This document shows, piece after piece, positions 34,271 through 47,447 of a stretch of DNA of 64,000 nucleotides (its first letter is position 1; each line of letters begins with the position of its first letter). Source of the DNA: Paramyrothecium sp. XJ0827 (taxonomy: Eukaryota; Ascomycota; Sordariomycetes; Hypocreales; Stachybotryaceae); the NCBI GenBank assembly GCA_020881915.1, contig JAJFPB010000005.1, positions 186,001 through 250,000 of the forward strand, in the 5' to 3' direction. The position numbers and the translations under genes were made by a program. The notes beneath the pieces are model-generated. The model did no database searches and was not told the DNA's origin. It was given only the letters and a program-made list of their open reading frames with translations.

Positions 34271-36103
34271 ATGGACGGACTGACAATCTACAACATGCCA
34301 CCGATGCCTCCTAGTTGGGACAGGGTGGGCATTTTCTACATATCCTTCTGCGCAACATGGACCTTCCTCGTCGCATGCGGAATGGTATTTTGTCTGTTCA
34401 GCAGGCAGCATCCGATCCTGAAGCTGCGCCCCTTGCCTCTCTCCTTCTTCGCCATAGCTATGCTTCACTCGTACTGGATCATGGCTCAGATCGTCTACCC
34501 TATCGGTGGCACGATGCCAGTGGTGATAGCATATGACGTCCAATACTTCGTCATGGGCAGTTACTTTCCACTAGGTATCGCGCTCTTCCACGCATCGAAT
34601 ACGAGGTTTCTACACATTGCCAGGTTGCAAAAGCAGTTCACCCATCCGGCACCGAATAAGACTCGGCAGACAAGGGACGATATGGCAAGGCACTCGTGGG
34701 TGTCCCGAATCAAAAACATTCCTACCTTGACCAAGATCATGATTGCCATCGGCATCGGGATCGGTTTCCAGGTGGGTCAATGCGAAACTTCCACAACATC
34801 CTTCCCAACGAAGCTGATAATTTAGATCTTGCTCACCGTTGGCATGTGGGTCGCCTGTGCCAAATATCATCCAGAATTTGGTATCAAAGGTACGGAGATC
34901 AAGGGCAATAGTATCCAGGAGCAAGTGGTTGATCTTGGACGTGGATGGGAGTGGTGGCCTTCGCTTCTTTGGCAGTTCATTTGGTCATGGATCGTGAGTA
35001 GGCATATTGTCTTGCTGCTTCATACATTAACTTGATTCAGTTTGCACCCATCCTCATTTACCGAGCATGGCATATTCGAGACACCCTTGGGTGGAGAACG
35101 CAGACAATTGGCTGCTGCCTTTCTAGGTAAGCATGGGATCAAGCTGCTCGATCGCTTGCTTCGCTGACAGTGCCTAGTCTCCATGCGACCCCTATGTTCT
35201 TGATTGCACTCTACGTTCCTGCATTTGCTCCGGTGAATGCCTACTTTGCTCCCAGCCAATGGTCAGTAACCTACATTGAAGGAAACTATTCCTAACGCAC
35301 CCAGGATACACCTATCCACCATGATCTGGGAGATTCTTACAATCTTCCTGCCTGCTTTCCAGGTTGCTTGCGACAAGTTCTTTGATCAATGGAAATCTAA
35401 GCTGAGCAGTAATGAATGGAAATCGACATCTCAGAGCACCATCAACCCTCAAACATATGAGTTGTCTGAATGGGATGGCAGCGAGAAGTATGACGACAGC
35501 TACCGTGGTCGTCTCCTGACAATGGCTACATTAGAGCGGGTGCTAGAGAAGAATCCAGCGCCTTTGCAGGAGTTCTCTGCCCTGAGTGATTTCTCCGGCG
35601 AAAACATCGCGTTCTTGACTCGCATGGCAGTGTGGAAAGCCCAATTCGACTTGGAGGATACACACCGAAGTTTCAACAAGGCCCTGGAGATTTATGTGGA
35701 CTTCATCAGTCCTCGGGACGCCCAATTTCCCCTCAACTTGCCTTCCCAGGACCTTAAATCATTAGAAAGCGTCTTCGAACGGCCAGCTCGGATCCTCTAT
35801 GGCGAGGCACGTGTTGATACGGCCACTCCCTTTGATGTGGAACAGGAATACGGTTCGCGCCAAAGCCTTGCTGCGGAGTACACGGGCGACATCTCCACGG
35901 ACTTCTGTAGCACTATCTTCGATCGCGCACAGCATCATGTTAAGTATCTTGTGTTGACGAACACATGGCCTAAGTTTGTTGCCCATCAAAATCGACGAGG
36001 ATCAATCGACACGGAAAGGACCCAGATTTCGTCTGGTTCGGACACCACGCTTGTTCGTCAAATATCTGCCAAGCTGTTCCGCATCATCACTCTCCGTTTA
36101 TAG
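34271..36103 (+). CDS. Seven-helix receptor with C-terminal RGS domain
   Basis: Exons 34271-34771, 34826-34993, 35041-35126, 35178-35261 and 35305-36103 encode 545 residues with agreeing phases. Seven hydrophobic helices can be counted, from FYISFCATWTFLVACGMVF to MIWEILTIFLPAFQVAC at about residue 300. A cytosolic tail follows with an RGS-type helical bundle at about residues 350-510 (LLTMATLERVLEKNPAPLQEF, ENIAFLTRMAVWKAQ and FDRAQHHVKYLVLTNTWPKF). This is the fungal class of GprK-like receptors, which join ligand sensing at the plasma membrane to shut-off of G-alpha. The ligand is unknown. The start follows the hydrophilic leader MDGLTIYNMPPMPPSWDRVG; an upstream open frame from 34136 reads into it. 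Confidence 0.88.
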
Positions 36104-37433
36104 GTTCAGAAAAATATGATGGTTGTGTGTAACTTAAGTTTGTTAATACCCACAGAGACTCTGTTGTATAGCTCTCCATTAGTATGAGCAGGACTTTTGC
36201 GGTGGGGATCTAGAATCTAGCAATGCTTTCATAATTCGTAGACCTCAATACTTGTGAGATCTGTGCTTGATGCTAGCATTAGTTTGCGAACTACAGCTGA
36301 TGATCCATCAGTCATTACTTGCAGTTATGCTCCAACTGGAAAAGCTTCACGCTTGCTTAACAACGGACACATGTAATACGCATACTAACAGAACAATGGC
36401 AAAGGTCGCCGCTGATGTGATGAAAGCAACATCGCATCTGCAATGAATCGCCACTGATTTATTTAACTAAACAATTGGAGCTGAGCTAAAAATAACATCC
36501 AGAACACTGCAAGAGTCGGGTGGCTCACAGAGTGAAGACATTTACTGATCAGACGAATGTCTACGAAGGAATCCTGAGCCGCAATCGTCAGGTTAACCAT
36601 GCTCCTTTAATCGTCAATTTACTGGTAGAGTTGGTCCAACAATGCGATGCTTTAAGATGGCGACTGCAATGGATGTGAGTGTATGCCGAGGAATTCGCAA
36701 GGCGATTTCATACCGAAGAACTATCATCAACGAAACGGCTTGGGCCTGTCCAAATGGATGCACTAAGCTAGGCAGGGAGAGAACCAACTGATACGTCCGG
36801 AAAAAAACCAGGCCTTGAGACTGCAGGCTCTGTCAGATCAATTACAGTATTTCGAGCCAGTCGCACACGAGAAACACAACCACGCTTGTTTTTCGATCGG
36901 ATCTTCCGCGACATCCAACATTTCACCCATACGAGCGACCTTCATCCAAAGAAGTCGACATCTTGTACTACATGGCACGCAACCTCTTGGGAACGGACAA
37001 AAGGCCTAGAGTTCTTCTGGAGATCTATGCTGCTTATTGACATTTTTGTTGCATGTCCACTGTTACCATACCTTCGGCATATAATTTTCCGACAAATCAC
37101 TTTCGCTCAATGATTTGCCGGACATGGAAGCCCCTTTTTGAGCAGACACCAGGATTGGAGGAAATAGTAGTACCAGTAAAGCAAATACGACCTGTTGCCA
37201 AGGTGTGCTGTGTTTCACGACCAGCAGATCACCGGATCGGCACCTCCTTCTGGTTAACTGGGAGGGGCAGTGGAGATGGCACTTTAAATCCTGGTCATCT
37301 TCAACACGCGACATATAGAGATGATGTATAGATAACTGAGGCCCTCGTCATTACATGTCCATCTTTGCCTGAGGCGAGGTGCCCTGGCTACTAGGTGATA
37401 ATTGAGAAAAGCAACCAAGTTCAAACACCATCC
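36104..37433. other. Intergenic region
   Basis: About 1.3 kb without a supported gene, holding the presumed promoter of the PL9-like gene at its right end. Confidence 0.5.
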
Positions 37434-38715
37434 ATGGGCAGTCTACGGCTATTTGTTGCCTCCTTGGCACTCTCACAATGCTCTGCTGCACGAGAGATCT
37501 TCGTTTCCCCCACCGGTAGCGGTGCTGGGACGATTGAAGACCCTCTCGGATCGATCCAAGCTGCGGTCGATGAAGCAGCTGCCGGCGATGTCATCTTCTT
37601 GCGCGAAGGAACGTACGCGCCGTCAGCTAATATCCAGGTCGGCAAGAGCGGCTCTCAAGCTCAACCTATTACCGTGCGGTCTTACGAGAACGAAAAGGTG
37701 GTGATTGATGGAGAAAACATGCCAGGGTAAGTGTCGTGGGAAGCCTGAATAATGACATGCTAATCACCGGTGCAGCACGCCAAAGGAACTGGATGAGTCT
37801 TTGCCGAATCCCGAGCGAGGTATTTTCCATGTTCAAAATGCCGAATATTGGGCCTTCTTCAATCTTGAGTGAGTAGCCCAAATTCTAGACTTTAATCCAA
37901 CAGTATGTACTGGCTACTGACAACACGGCAGATTGATCAATGGCCCCTACGGAATTTATGCTCGTGACGCATCGAACAACTATTACGAAGGACTCTCCAC
38001 GCATGACAACTATGAAACTGGCTTTCAGTTAGAGGGTGCGTCGTCAAACAACACAGTTGTGAATCTCGATTCATATCGTAATCGCGATCCACGTAAGAAT
38101 GGAGAGAGCGCAGACGGATTTGCTTGCAAGAGCGGATCAGGAGAGGGCAACGTCCTCCGCAACGCCCGGCTCTGGGATAACGTCGACGATGGCTTGGACC
38201 TCTTTATGTTTGGCTCCCCCGTTCTCCTAGAAGAGGTCTATGCATGGGGCAATGGTTATAACCGCTGGGGCTTTAGCCCTTTTGAAGGGGATGGTAACGG
38301 TTTCAAGCTGGGCATCACGGGCAATCCTCCGGCGGATCACATTATCCGCAACTCAATTGCTTTCGGCAACTACAAGAAAGGGTTCATTGACAACAGCAAC
38401 CCCGGCTCGCTGACCTTTGAGCGCAATACGGCTTGGAACAATGGCGACATTGGCTTCCACATGCGACTTTCCTCATCAACCCTCAAGGCAAATGTTGCAG
38501 CCGCCAACGTCGGTAAGCAGGCTGAACTGGTCGCCGCAGTTGACTCCTCGGGGAACTCCTGGGACACGGACGTGCAATGGTCCAATAGCTCTTTCGCAAG
38601 CGTCGATGCATTAGTTTTGCAAGGGTCCCGCGGAACGGACGGCAGAGTTCAAGGGAGCGATTTTCTGATACCCGTGTCTGGCGAGCCAATTGGCGCCGTC
38701 ACGGGGCAAGCTTGA
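37434..38715 (+). CDS. Secreted right-handed beta-helix pectate lyase (PL9-like)
   Basis: Exons 37434-37726, 37776-37868 and 37932-38715 encode 389 residues. The signal peptide (MGSLRLFVASLALSQCSAA) is followed by the opening IFVSPTGSGAGTIEDPLGSIQAA block typical of parallel beta-helix proteins. The core has short repeating coils, including SADGFACKSGSGEGN and NVDDGLDLFMF, which match the calcium-binding and catalytic face of PL9 enzymes. PL9 enzymes cut polygalacturonate by beta-elimination; exact bond preference is not readable. It probably acts outside the cell on plant pectin. The stop at 38713 ends the frame after VTGQA with no membrane anchor. Confidence 0.87.
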
Positions 38716-39799
38716 AAGGCAAATCGGTGACGGGGAACCCCGGGTGAGCATGTTACTTTGCGAGACCATAAATAATGAAACGTGCATAATCGAGGTTATC
38801 TTGAGTCCTTTTTGTACACACGCAATCCTTCACGTCTGTGATACTGACTCTGGCATTTTTATCTAAACCGTTTCGAACCCATACGCATAATTTTTACTTT
38901 TGCTCTCTGCATATGCGAGTTGACCTGTAGGTCACTAATCCTGCGAGCACCATTACATGAAGTCAGGCCCTTCATGTTACATTATTGGACCTCTGGATGC
39001 TAATGATTGACATAAGCATTCGTTGGAAGAAACACGCTCCACATTTGTCCTACATAGACCCACACAGACGCAATGAGGCTGTCTCTTAGCGCTTGGGTGC
39101 GGCTCAACCCACATGCTTGCCGACCGATAAAGACATGGGTAGATACGTGGAGGTGCAATGGCGGGAGGTAGAGTAACCGAAGTGATCTTCAAATTTGGCG
39201 CCTTGCCGCGCGGACCGACAGATGTTCAGTCTGTACCATGCGTCATCAAATCCCCGGATCGTCAACCAAGTGCTCCTGGCACATTCATCACGCAAGCCAC
39301 GCCGTCAAACCAAGCGGGCATGCCGAGGCCCTCAACGAATAGGGCGCAGTATTCAGCATCTGTCCCTGAAATTTGCGGTGTGCTGCAAGCGCAATCAGTA
39401 TTTGGTGTTTGTCGCGCTGGCTAAGCTTTCAGCCGCGCTGCTCAAATAAGACCTGTGTTTGCAAACTTCATTCACCGCATCATCCGCGGCCCCGATGCCC
39501 TTGTCCCGTCGGGTGCATACGCACGCACGGACTAGTAAAGCGCGGGCTCTGCACAAAGCGGATGCAAAGAGACGAAATGTGGCGCGGAGTTTCTTTGTGT
39601 GTGTTCAAAGATGGCCTCTTTGCCAACCATCCAACATTCTTCCTTCCGTGCTGAATCATTTTTGCTGTCTCCCTCAGTTGCGAAGCTGCGCGAACCTCGA
39701 AATTTGACGCTTACACCGTTCTTTTGCTCTTTCGAAAGTATTGCGACGCGGAGGCAACCTCTTTTTGACTAGAGAATCTCTTCTTAGTCCCGGAGGACT
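38716..39799. other. Intergenic region
   Basis: About 1.1 kb, with no supported coding region. Confidence 0.5.
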
Positions 39800-41388
39800 A
39801 TGGAGTTGGTAAAGATGGCTCCCGTCTCTCTCATCAGCGCCCCAGAAGGTATGTTTAGCAAGGTTCAAAGCCTTGCAATGTGGCATCGAGGACGTATTTG
39901 CTGACGCTTCTAGGTACTCTCCCTGACGGAGCGTTGAAGAAACCCAAGAGACGAGCCAGACCGATGCGCCGACGAATCTACAAACCGGCACGCCGACAAG
40001 TGTCTAGACCGGCCGACCGAGAAACACCGGAAGAACAACCTGACATCGTGGGCGCAGCGCAGACCCATGCCCGCGAAGCCAAGGACAAAGCCGGAAAACG
40101 ACGACGCAATCAAGCAGTCTTTCATGCTTTCCTTGTCCTACTGAAGGATGTCTTCGCGTGGGCGTTCGATCTCTTCGCACTTGCGATGTCCCTGATCAAG
40201 AAACCGCTTAGCTTCTTCCTGGCCGTGTACTTGCTTACCAGCTGTGGTATTCTTGTCATGAACACGGTTCATCATAAAATCTCTGTCGCTCTCATCCCGC
40301 TTTGCAAGATCCCCGGAGTGTCGAGCATCAACCCTGCGTGTCCTACGATATCTGCGGAGCACTCGTTTCCATGCACCGTACCCGGCTCCCGCCTTCTTTT
40401 TCCGTCCTGGTGCGGGTCGCCTTCATCCAATGACACCGAGACAGATGACCCGTCGACTTCGGTGGTTGAGAAATTGATGCCTGTACAAGAAACAGCAATC
40501 TTTGTGATGGAAAGGAGCGCGGAGTCGGTGTCCCTCCCCCAAGGGATGATTCGCTCAGCAAGCGTTATCCGAGATTTACTACATGCCATTAAGCTCAGTG
40601 ACCTGGAAGACCGGACTGAACTCATGCGACATCTCACCACGTTCAGAGATCAAGTCACGATGACACATCGCCGTTTGCATAGATTCCAATACGGTTGCGA
40701 CAGTCTCCTCACAACCATCATCGCGATCAATCAGCATACCTTACATCGCATCCAGCAACTGGAGAGATTAGAAGCCCATCCCATGGGCCTAGTCAGGTCC
40801 GCTATTGTACGGCTTTTCCGTCCGTTCCTTGTCCAGGAGAATCCGATCATTCGGGAGTACAGCGAGCACATGTCGGATGTTGTGATCAGAATCCAGGAGC
40901 TTATTCAACGGGCTCAGAGACTCATGAGTCTCTTGGAAGATGGAGAAGAAACCCTCGCCGAGATTGATGCACTTACCAACCGACAATCCGCAACCATCGA
41001 TTCCCAAAAGCCCTCTGGTCTCTTCCATCTGTGGACACTCGCAGGTGGTAACCGAGCTTTCGCCCATGCGCTATCCGAACGGCTTGTGCTGCTTGGTCAA
41101 GTGCAGAGTCAGCGACAGTCCGCCTTTGTACTGGTCAAGGCCCTCTCGGCAGAGTTGGAGGGAATGCTTTCACGACTGCGGGACCTCGAATTGCGCGTCC
41201 AAGACCCAGCGACGCGATACAACACAAATAAACAACTTCCACTCAGCGTACATTTCGCGGTGATTAGCGAGGGGCTTGAAAACCTCGAGAGAGCCAGGGA
41301 TCGCATCGCTGCTGACAAGCGGGATCGGCTTGCTGAAGATGACGCGAGGGCGGGTGAGAAGTCTGAACCTTTCATTGAGGCGACATGA
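39800..41388 (+). CDS. Uncharacterised membrane-anchored helical protein
   Basis: Exons 39800-39848 and 39914-41388 encode 507 residues. The N-terminal ~80 residues are very basic (KKPKRRARPMRRRIYKPARR). Two adjacent hydrophobic stretches at about residues 90-140 (DVFAWAFDLFALAMSL and SFFLAVYLLTSCGILVMNTV) suggest a membrane anchor. Residues from about 200 to the end are largely alpha-helical with heptad-like Leu/Ile spacing (for example IRIQELIQRAQRLMSLLEDG), consistent with coiled coil. No enzyme motif was recognised. The first exon has a weak but clean GTATGT...TCTAG intron. The gene converges on the sugar transporter gene. Confidence 0.83.
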
Positions 41389-42324
41389 TCTGGGTGCCAT
41401 AAGCCCCATCGGATACACCCAAGGGCAGTAGATCTTCGTTCTTCCAAGGCACATGCTGTCCTGTGCTCTAGAGATTCTTACCGCTTTTGGCCAGACTCTT
41501 TTCTCGAGATGCTACCGAGTTTGTGTTGAGATGTTAGGGGAGGCATTCCAGTTGTGTGGCCAGAGAGCTGGGTGTAAAGTTATTTTACAGCCATCGAAGA
41601 TAGTACTCTAGTTTTCTTGAATCTAGTCTGATTCAAGAATGAAGCTCTATTTCGATTGCGCCGTGTCAGCAACAGTTTGTAACCAAGTCCAGCCTGTGAA
41701 CGTGTCATTCGCGTAGTCAGAGTAGTCGGGGTCATTGATTACGGGGGGATCCCTTCTTCCGGCCCGGGCCAGTGTAGAGACCTCTTGTACTTGGCCTTGA
41801 TGGTCGCAAGCCAGACAATTGTAGGAACGCTGTCGAGCGATCCCGTGCAAGCATTGAGTGCATGAGATGTCAATGTCGAATCGCCCGCCCATCCAACAGT
41901 CAAGAGACCGCTGGCTGACCAAGGTTTGAGGTGATGACCATGCCGTGAGTCTATGCTGAAGCCAAAATTCCTTTCCTCCTCTCTTTGTCAGCACACTAGG
42001 AGAAACACAAGGCAATCACAGAACCCCCTTTTCCTGTCTCGATTCGGTCATTCTTTTGGCATTTTGCGTGCTGGAACTGAGCCGCACGCCAAGTCGAGCT
42101 CGATTGTTCACGATCATTTCAGGCAAAGACAGTAATATTGGACGAAAGTGGGAGAAGTACTGTGATTTACAATCTGGTAGTTCACTAAAACCGAAACTTC
42201 TTCCTGTTCATGGAAACAAAATAAAGTGCAGTGCCAGATTCCTCAACTTACCGCGAATGAAATGGGACAAGAACCAAATTCTGACAGCACTGCACCAGTC
42301 ACAACCTTAGGCAAGCTGAAAATC
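41389..42324. other. Convergent region with a doubtful zinc-finger-like ORF
   Basis: About 0.9 kb between two convergent genes. A minus-strand frame at 41647-42015 is the only candidate gene and is listed separately. Confidence 0.5.
41647..42015 (-). CDS. Doubtful small ORF with a C-x2-C...C-x2-C motif
   Basis: An unspliced frame of 122 codons containing SCTQCLHGIARQRSYNCLAC, which has zinc-binding spacing, and a tail rich in Asp and Tyr. No family was recognised, and the N-terminal part looks random. It sits in the 3' flank shared by two convergent genes, so it may be chance. Confidence 0.28.
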   Translation of the reverse strand: MPCVSPSVLTKRGGKEFWLQHRLTAWSSPQTLVSQRSLDCWMGGRFDIDISCTQCLHGIARQRSYNCLACDHQGQVQEVSTLARAGRRDPPVINDPDYSDYANDTFTGWTWLQTVADTAQSK

Positions 42325-44101
42325 TCAAACCTCTTTCGTAGTCGACTCCTTGGTGGAAGAAACCTTCTCAACGTCGTCCTCAATAAGGTCCTTCTCCACC
42401 CGGCCCATATCGATATCGGCGACCTGAGCGTTGGGGCCGTCGATGATCTTGACGAGTTCCTCAAGAGTAGGGCCCCGGGTCTCGACAAACATGAAGTAAA
42501 CAAACGCCAGCTCACCTCCCACCCAGATGGTGTAGATGAGATAGAGGTACCAAACGGTGCCCCCATATCCTGTCCTGCTGTCACTGCCATCTGCTTCAGA
42601 GGGGGCTTCCCATTCTTCAAAAGCGAGTGGGTTGAGATAGGTGTTAAGGAGGAGGGCAACCTGGATACAAATATTGAGTATCATGAGACCTTTCGCGCGA
42701 AGAGAGTATGGCAGAATCTCGACAGCGTAGCCAATCAGGAGACCGGACCAGGCGGTGGAGTAGAAGAACTGATGGCACCAGATGACGAAGATCATGCCAA
42801 CGTCAGCGCCCGAAGCTCGGTGCTGCTCGTGAAGACCGCATGCGAGCGTCCAGGCGGCGAGAGCAGCAAACATACCGCCAGTGGCGAGCAAGAACATGAA
42901 TCGACGATTGACGCGATCAACGAGCAAAGCAAAGCCGATGGACACGAGCATGGACATGGATGTGGAGCCTGCGTTGATGCCAATAATTTCTTCGTCGTTC
43001 TTCCCAAGGTTTCCATAAAGACGGCTGGAATAGTTAGAGATGATTGCATTGCCCGACCACTGAGAGAAGAATCCAAGGGCGATGAGCACGCTGAGACGGT
43101 AACGGTTTCCTTTCGTCTTGAAGAAATCTGTGTACTTGGTGGTGTTGCTAGCAGCTTGCTCGAGCTTGATGGTGTCACGGATCTCGCGAAACTCGAACTG
43201 GACCGTGGGATGGTCGACATTGCCGTTAGCATGGTACTTGGCGAGGATTCGTAACGCCTCATCCTGGCGATCCTTGGCGATCAAGAAACGAGGAGATTCG
43301 GGCATATCTAAGAACGGTTCGCGTCAGCTATAAGCCGCAGAGGAGCTATAGGGGCTATCATACGCCAGAGGAAGCAAAGCTGAATCAGGCCAGGAACACC
43401 CTGGATGATGGCAGGGAAGCGCCATTGCCACGTGTTATTGCCCCAGCGAAGGGTCCCAAAGCAGGTCCAATTAACCACGAGAGCACCAAGGTTCCAAAGG
43501 CAGTTGTACACAGTCGTAAAACGGGCTCGGTGCTGTGGGTGGCAAATTTCGGTGAGGAGCATTGGGGAGCAGATCTGCGAAAAGGAGTTTCCGAAACCCA
43601 GCAGAACTCGACCCGCGCAAAACGTGCCGTAGTCGTTAGCAGCAGCCTGTAGGGCGGCTCCAACGGCCATGATGATGAAGCCAATGCCAATGCATGGCTT
43701 ACGTCCGAAGCGATCGGCAATGATGGGGACCATGGGGATGGACACAACGGAACCAATCTGGTAAAAGGCGCCAAGAAGGCCAAGGTCACTGCCTGTGGGG
43801 TTGTCGAATGTGTCCTTCCAGCTCGTGAAGTTCTGGTAATTATTGAAGAACATGCTGCCAATGTGGTCAGTCTTGCACTACGAGTCGTCCAGGCTCGATC
43901 GGCTCCAGCCTCTGCAGATTTTACTTACCCGTCGTAACCCGTGCCAGCGGAGGTAACACAGAGAACTACAGCGTAAATGCTGAGCTGTCTCAGTCCAGGA
44001 TCCTTATACCAAGTCACATGCTCGAATTGGGGTGCCTCCTCACGGGCCTGCTGGGTGACAGCCCCTTGATCTCCAAGACCGATCTTTTCCTTGAGGCCCA
44101 T
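42325..44101 (-). CDS. MFS sugar transporter
   Basis: Exons (minus) 44101-43929, 43854-43364 and 43307-42325 encode 548 residues, the normal length for the 12-helix sugar porter family. The diagnostic signatures are DRFGRKP between helices 2 and 3, MPESPRFLIAK after helix 6, DRVNRRF after helix 8 and VETRGPTLEELV at the C-terminal end. It resembles fungal lactose/hexose permeases of the plasma membrane; the substrate is uncertain. The large plus-strand frames across this gene are antisense shadows. A TATAAAT on its strand lies about 137 bases before the start. It is divergent from the fungalysin gene across 3.3 kb. Confidence 0.93.
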
Positions 44102-47100
44102 GGTGACTGTATAGAAGGGCTCGAAGGTGGTGATAAAGAATCCTGAAGTGAGTCGTCCACTAGTTTGGGACAACTTTGTGATGACCAGATGCAAGGTCGG
44201 AAATTAGACTACGGGGCACAGGTGAGACTCCTGGGGATTTATAGATGGCGAGCTACAAAGCTCTTGGCGCGTTGCTCTCACCCTTGCGCACCACGTACAT
44301 GCGATCATGGGCAAATAGCCTGTACTGTAGCTTACCGGTGGTGCACCCAGTCGCTTAAAGGGATTCTGGTCCACCAAATCATCGGCCCCGCTGCTCCTGC
44401 CGCTTCTTGGCCACAGGCTCAGACACTCTTGATCCCCACGGGGATGGTGGAAAGCCCCTTGTTGGGGCACTGGAGACAAGACCCCCATGACAAGTTTTTG
44501 GTCATGGACGCTACGCCGGACCGCTCTCCCGCGGGGTTTGGAGAACAGAGTGATGGATATTGGTCTGTTCTTATTACCGCCAAGGGAAAAGTCTCGGCGA
44601 AAAATCAAGGCGGGATGGTGAGGCTTGGGAGGCCAAGTCTGTAAGCGGGGGGCCTATTTGTACCAGTTCCAAGACCGCCAAGATGAGCGTCCTCCCCGAA
44701 TCTCCCGCGGAGCAACCAATCATATCGACCCAGCCAACATCCAACTGTGTCTTGTCTACTCTTGCGATGAGGTCAGTGATGGTCTGCAACGTCTCGGGAG
44801 TGATCAATTACCCTAACCCACCCGTGAGCCCTCCGTGTGCATGATTTAGGCTAGCTCAGCCGAGCCCACATGATGCTTGCATACAGAGCCTTGGCACGCC
44901 AAGATGAGGAAATGAACGCGTCCATCCTGGTCCTGGAGTTTAGCCTAATTATATTGGCTATCGCACTCCAGCGCACACAAAAGCCAGCGGTAACAGTTAA
45001 CTGGTGTGGCGCCAGGAGGTCACCATCTCAATGCACTTGGCCAAAACAATAACGCCGGCTCGGCATGATACCAAGGCAATGTAGCAAGAGTTTTCGCAAG
45101 AAGATTGCAGCCTCCGGCTTTTCCACTTCATATCGGCTATTAAAACCTTGGAGGGGGTCATTTCAAGTTTGTGACCTGTCAAGGTCCATTCCAAAGGGAC
45201 CGATCTTGTTACGCTGCCCCGAACTCTCACTTTCCACGACTCCCGGAAACCATGAACTAGGTACCAAGCCCAATATTACGATTCTCTTACGAAGATATTG
45301 CAAGACTCCATAGCCTGGCATTTTGGGGCCGTCGGTGGCGTCAGTTGTTACAAACCGCTGATGAAGGGTGGGGATGTCTATGAAGGAGTAAGCCCAATAA
45401 ATCATGATTTCTATAGTCGTTGCATCAAGAAAAGCCATATTGATGGCCTCGAAAGAAATTATGAACAGCTTCAGTAAGAACAACTTCATGTTTGACAGCA
45501 CTCAATTCTCTCCAATCCATCAAGTCGCCCTTGCCTCTTACTCCGTGGCCCTGGTTGCTTAGACGCATAATGAAGCCTTCACACAAAACACATAGACTAC
45601 CCCCAATCTTTCAAGGGTACATGCGAATTTCTGGTTGTTCGACCTCTGAAGCGCGTACTGAAGAGGTTTGGTTCAACCAATGGTATCAAGCAGGAAAAGA
45701 GTGTTTTTCCTGGTGACACTGTTATGGGCAATAAATTCTATGCCCTCCAGAAAATATCCTTTCAACAACTTGCATTACTGGTATAAGCCACGTATTCCTC
45801 ATCCCAGATTGGCCACTCTGAGGAAAGCCTTGGTTTGAGGGCACCCTAAAAGGAGATGACAACAATATGTCTCGAGGAGACAATCGTCAGCAATTACGGC
45901 AGGCAGGTAACTTGGAAGAAGTAAGAGTCAATGAATGGAGTGCAGGCTTTACATAACTGTCATCACCAAGCAAACCTGACCATGGCCGGGCACATGACTA
46001 AGAAGACAACAAATGTTATACAGCAGTAAGTAAAGAGCTAAACGAGTAGAAGCAGTTTCAATTGAGAATCAGAAGGTCATGTCAAGACAAACAAAAGAGA
46101 TCTGACCGTACTTGAGGCTATGATCCATGATCAGGAACACGGTCGTGTTGTACATCAGATGCTACGGCTGATCATATACTCATAGCATCGAAAAACCCTA
46201 CGCCCAACATCAACACTGACCCAAAAACATGCGCTTGAAGTTGAGACTAAATACCTTGAATCCACTATCGCAGTCCCATTGTCACCTACAAGGCTGTTCT
46301 TTGGCGACCTAATTACCCGGGTAACATAACTTGAATTGTGCAACGAATTCTGTTCCCGCAATTGGAATGGCACAAATGAACTAAATTCCATAAACCCCGG
46401 CCGAGAAAGGTATAAGAGTGCTCAAAATAGCAGTCGATATTTGGCGAATTCTCGCTTGTGAATAATTCGAGAGAGAACAATGATGCATGGTATCAAGGAC
46501 AGTAACTCGGCTCTTGACCTCACTACTGGAAATCCCAGAAACAAGTGCGAGATTCTGTGAAGTAGGGAGAAGTCCTCTTCTAATTCCATTTTAACTAAAA
46601 GTACCAAATATTTTTCGTACTATTTTGACATATCTAAATGAGCTGAGCGTCAACTTTGGTTGCGTATTACCCATAGTGAGTTTGACCCAACGACACAAGG
46701 CTCGTGTCTCTAGAGTAATTTCGCTAACCCTCGATTTGCGCCTTTTAGACAATTCTAATGGGGTATAAATATGCTACACTTCTAACTCGTCCATTCTGTG
46801 CAGTGTGACCGCCAGATATTTTTTGAAGCTGTTCTGTGCTCAGGTTTCAAGAACTTCCGAATATGAAGAAAACCAAGCCCAAGTGCCGAGCCAATACGCG
46901 CCGGGACTTGAGCAGCCGCATGCTTGTTAAAAGAGCAGTTCACTTTAATGCCATTTCAAATGAACTGACTTCTGAGTTGTTTGGGCAAGACGAAAGAAGT
47001 GCTGTGACGTCCTAACGCCAAGCTGTCCAAGTTGGTATCACTCTATAGATTAAATCAATAAGGATAATATAGGGAGGATTCGATGATCAATCACATCCAA

Positions 47101-47447
47101 CATTGTCCTGCAGACTATGCCAAGAAAGCCCGTAGATACGCACGGATTGGCATGCAGCCTGGTTCATGCAACATTCTCGCACTACTCCCAGTTTCGTAGG
47201 TGGATTGTCTTCAACAATTTCGGCAGATACCCTCAAATCGCTTTCAGAACAGGGTTTCACACCGGTTGTGTGATTGAGGTATCATGGCGTGGTTGTTGAC
47301 CTGCCTAATTGAGGGCCGTACGCCATTAATTGTGGGCTTGCCTGCATACACGAACTTGACAGCATGATTCCCTGCGCTTGTCCAAGGCTATATCTAGCCA
47401 TACTGAACTTCTCGAGGCAGGATCCAACCACAAACTCTTTTCTCGCG
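44102..47447. other. Long gene-free region
   Basis: About 3.3 kb, the longest gap in the window. Only frames below 160 codons occur, with no domains or good splice partners. No transposon ends were recognised. Its left end holds the sugar transporter promoter. Confidence 0.5.
44237..44243 (-). promoter_or_regulatory. Possible TATA box of the sugar transporter gene
   Basis: TATAAAT on the minus strand, about 137 bases upstream of the ATG at 44101. Confidence 0.35.

Noticed and set aside
42226..43254. 342-codon plus-strand open frame
   Set aside because: It lies antisense to the MFS sugar transporter, whose frame has full family motifs and clean introns.
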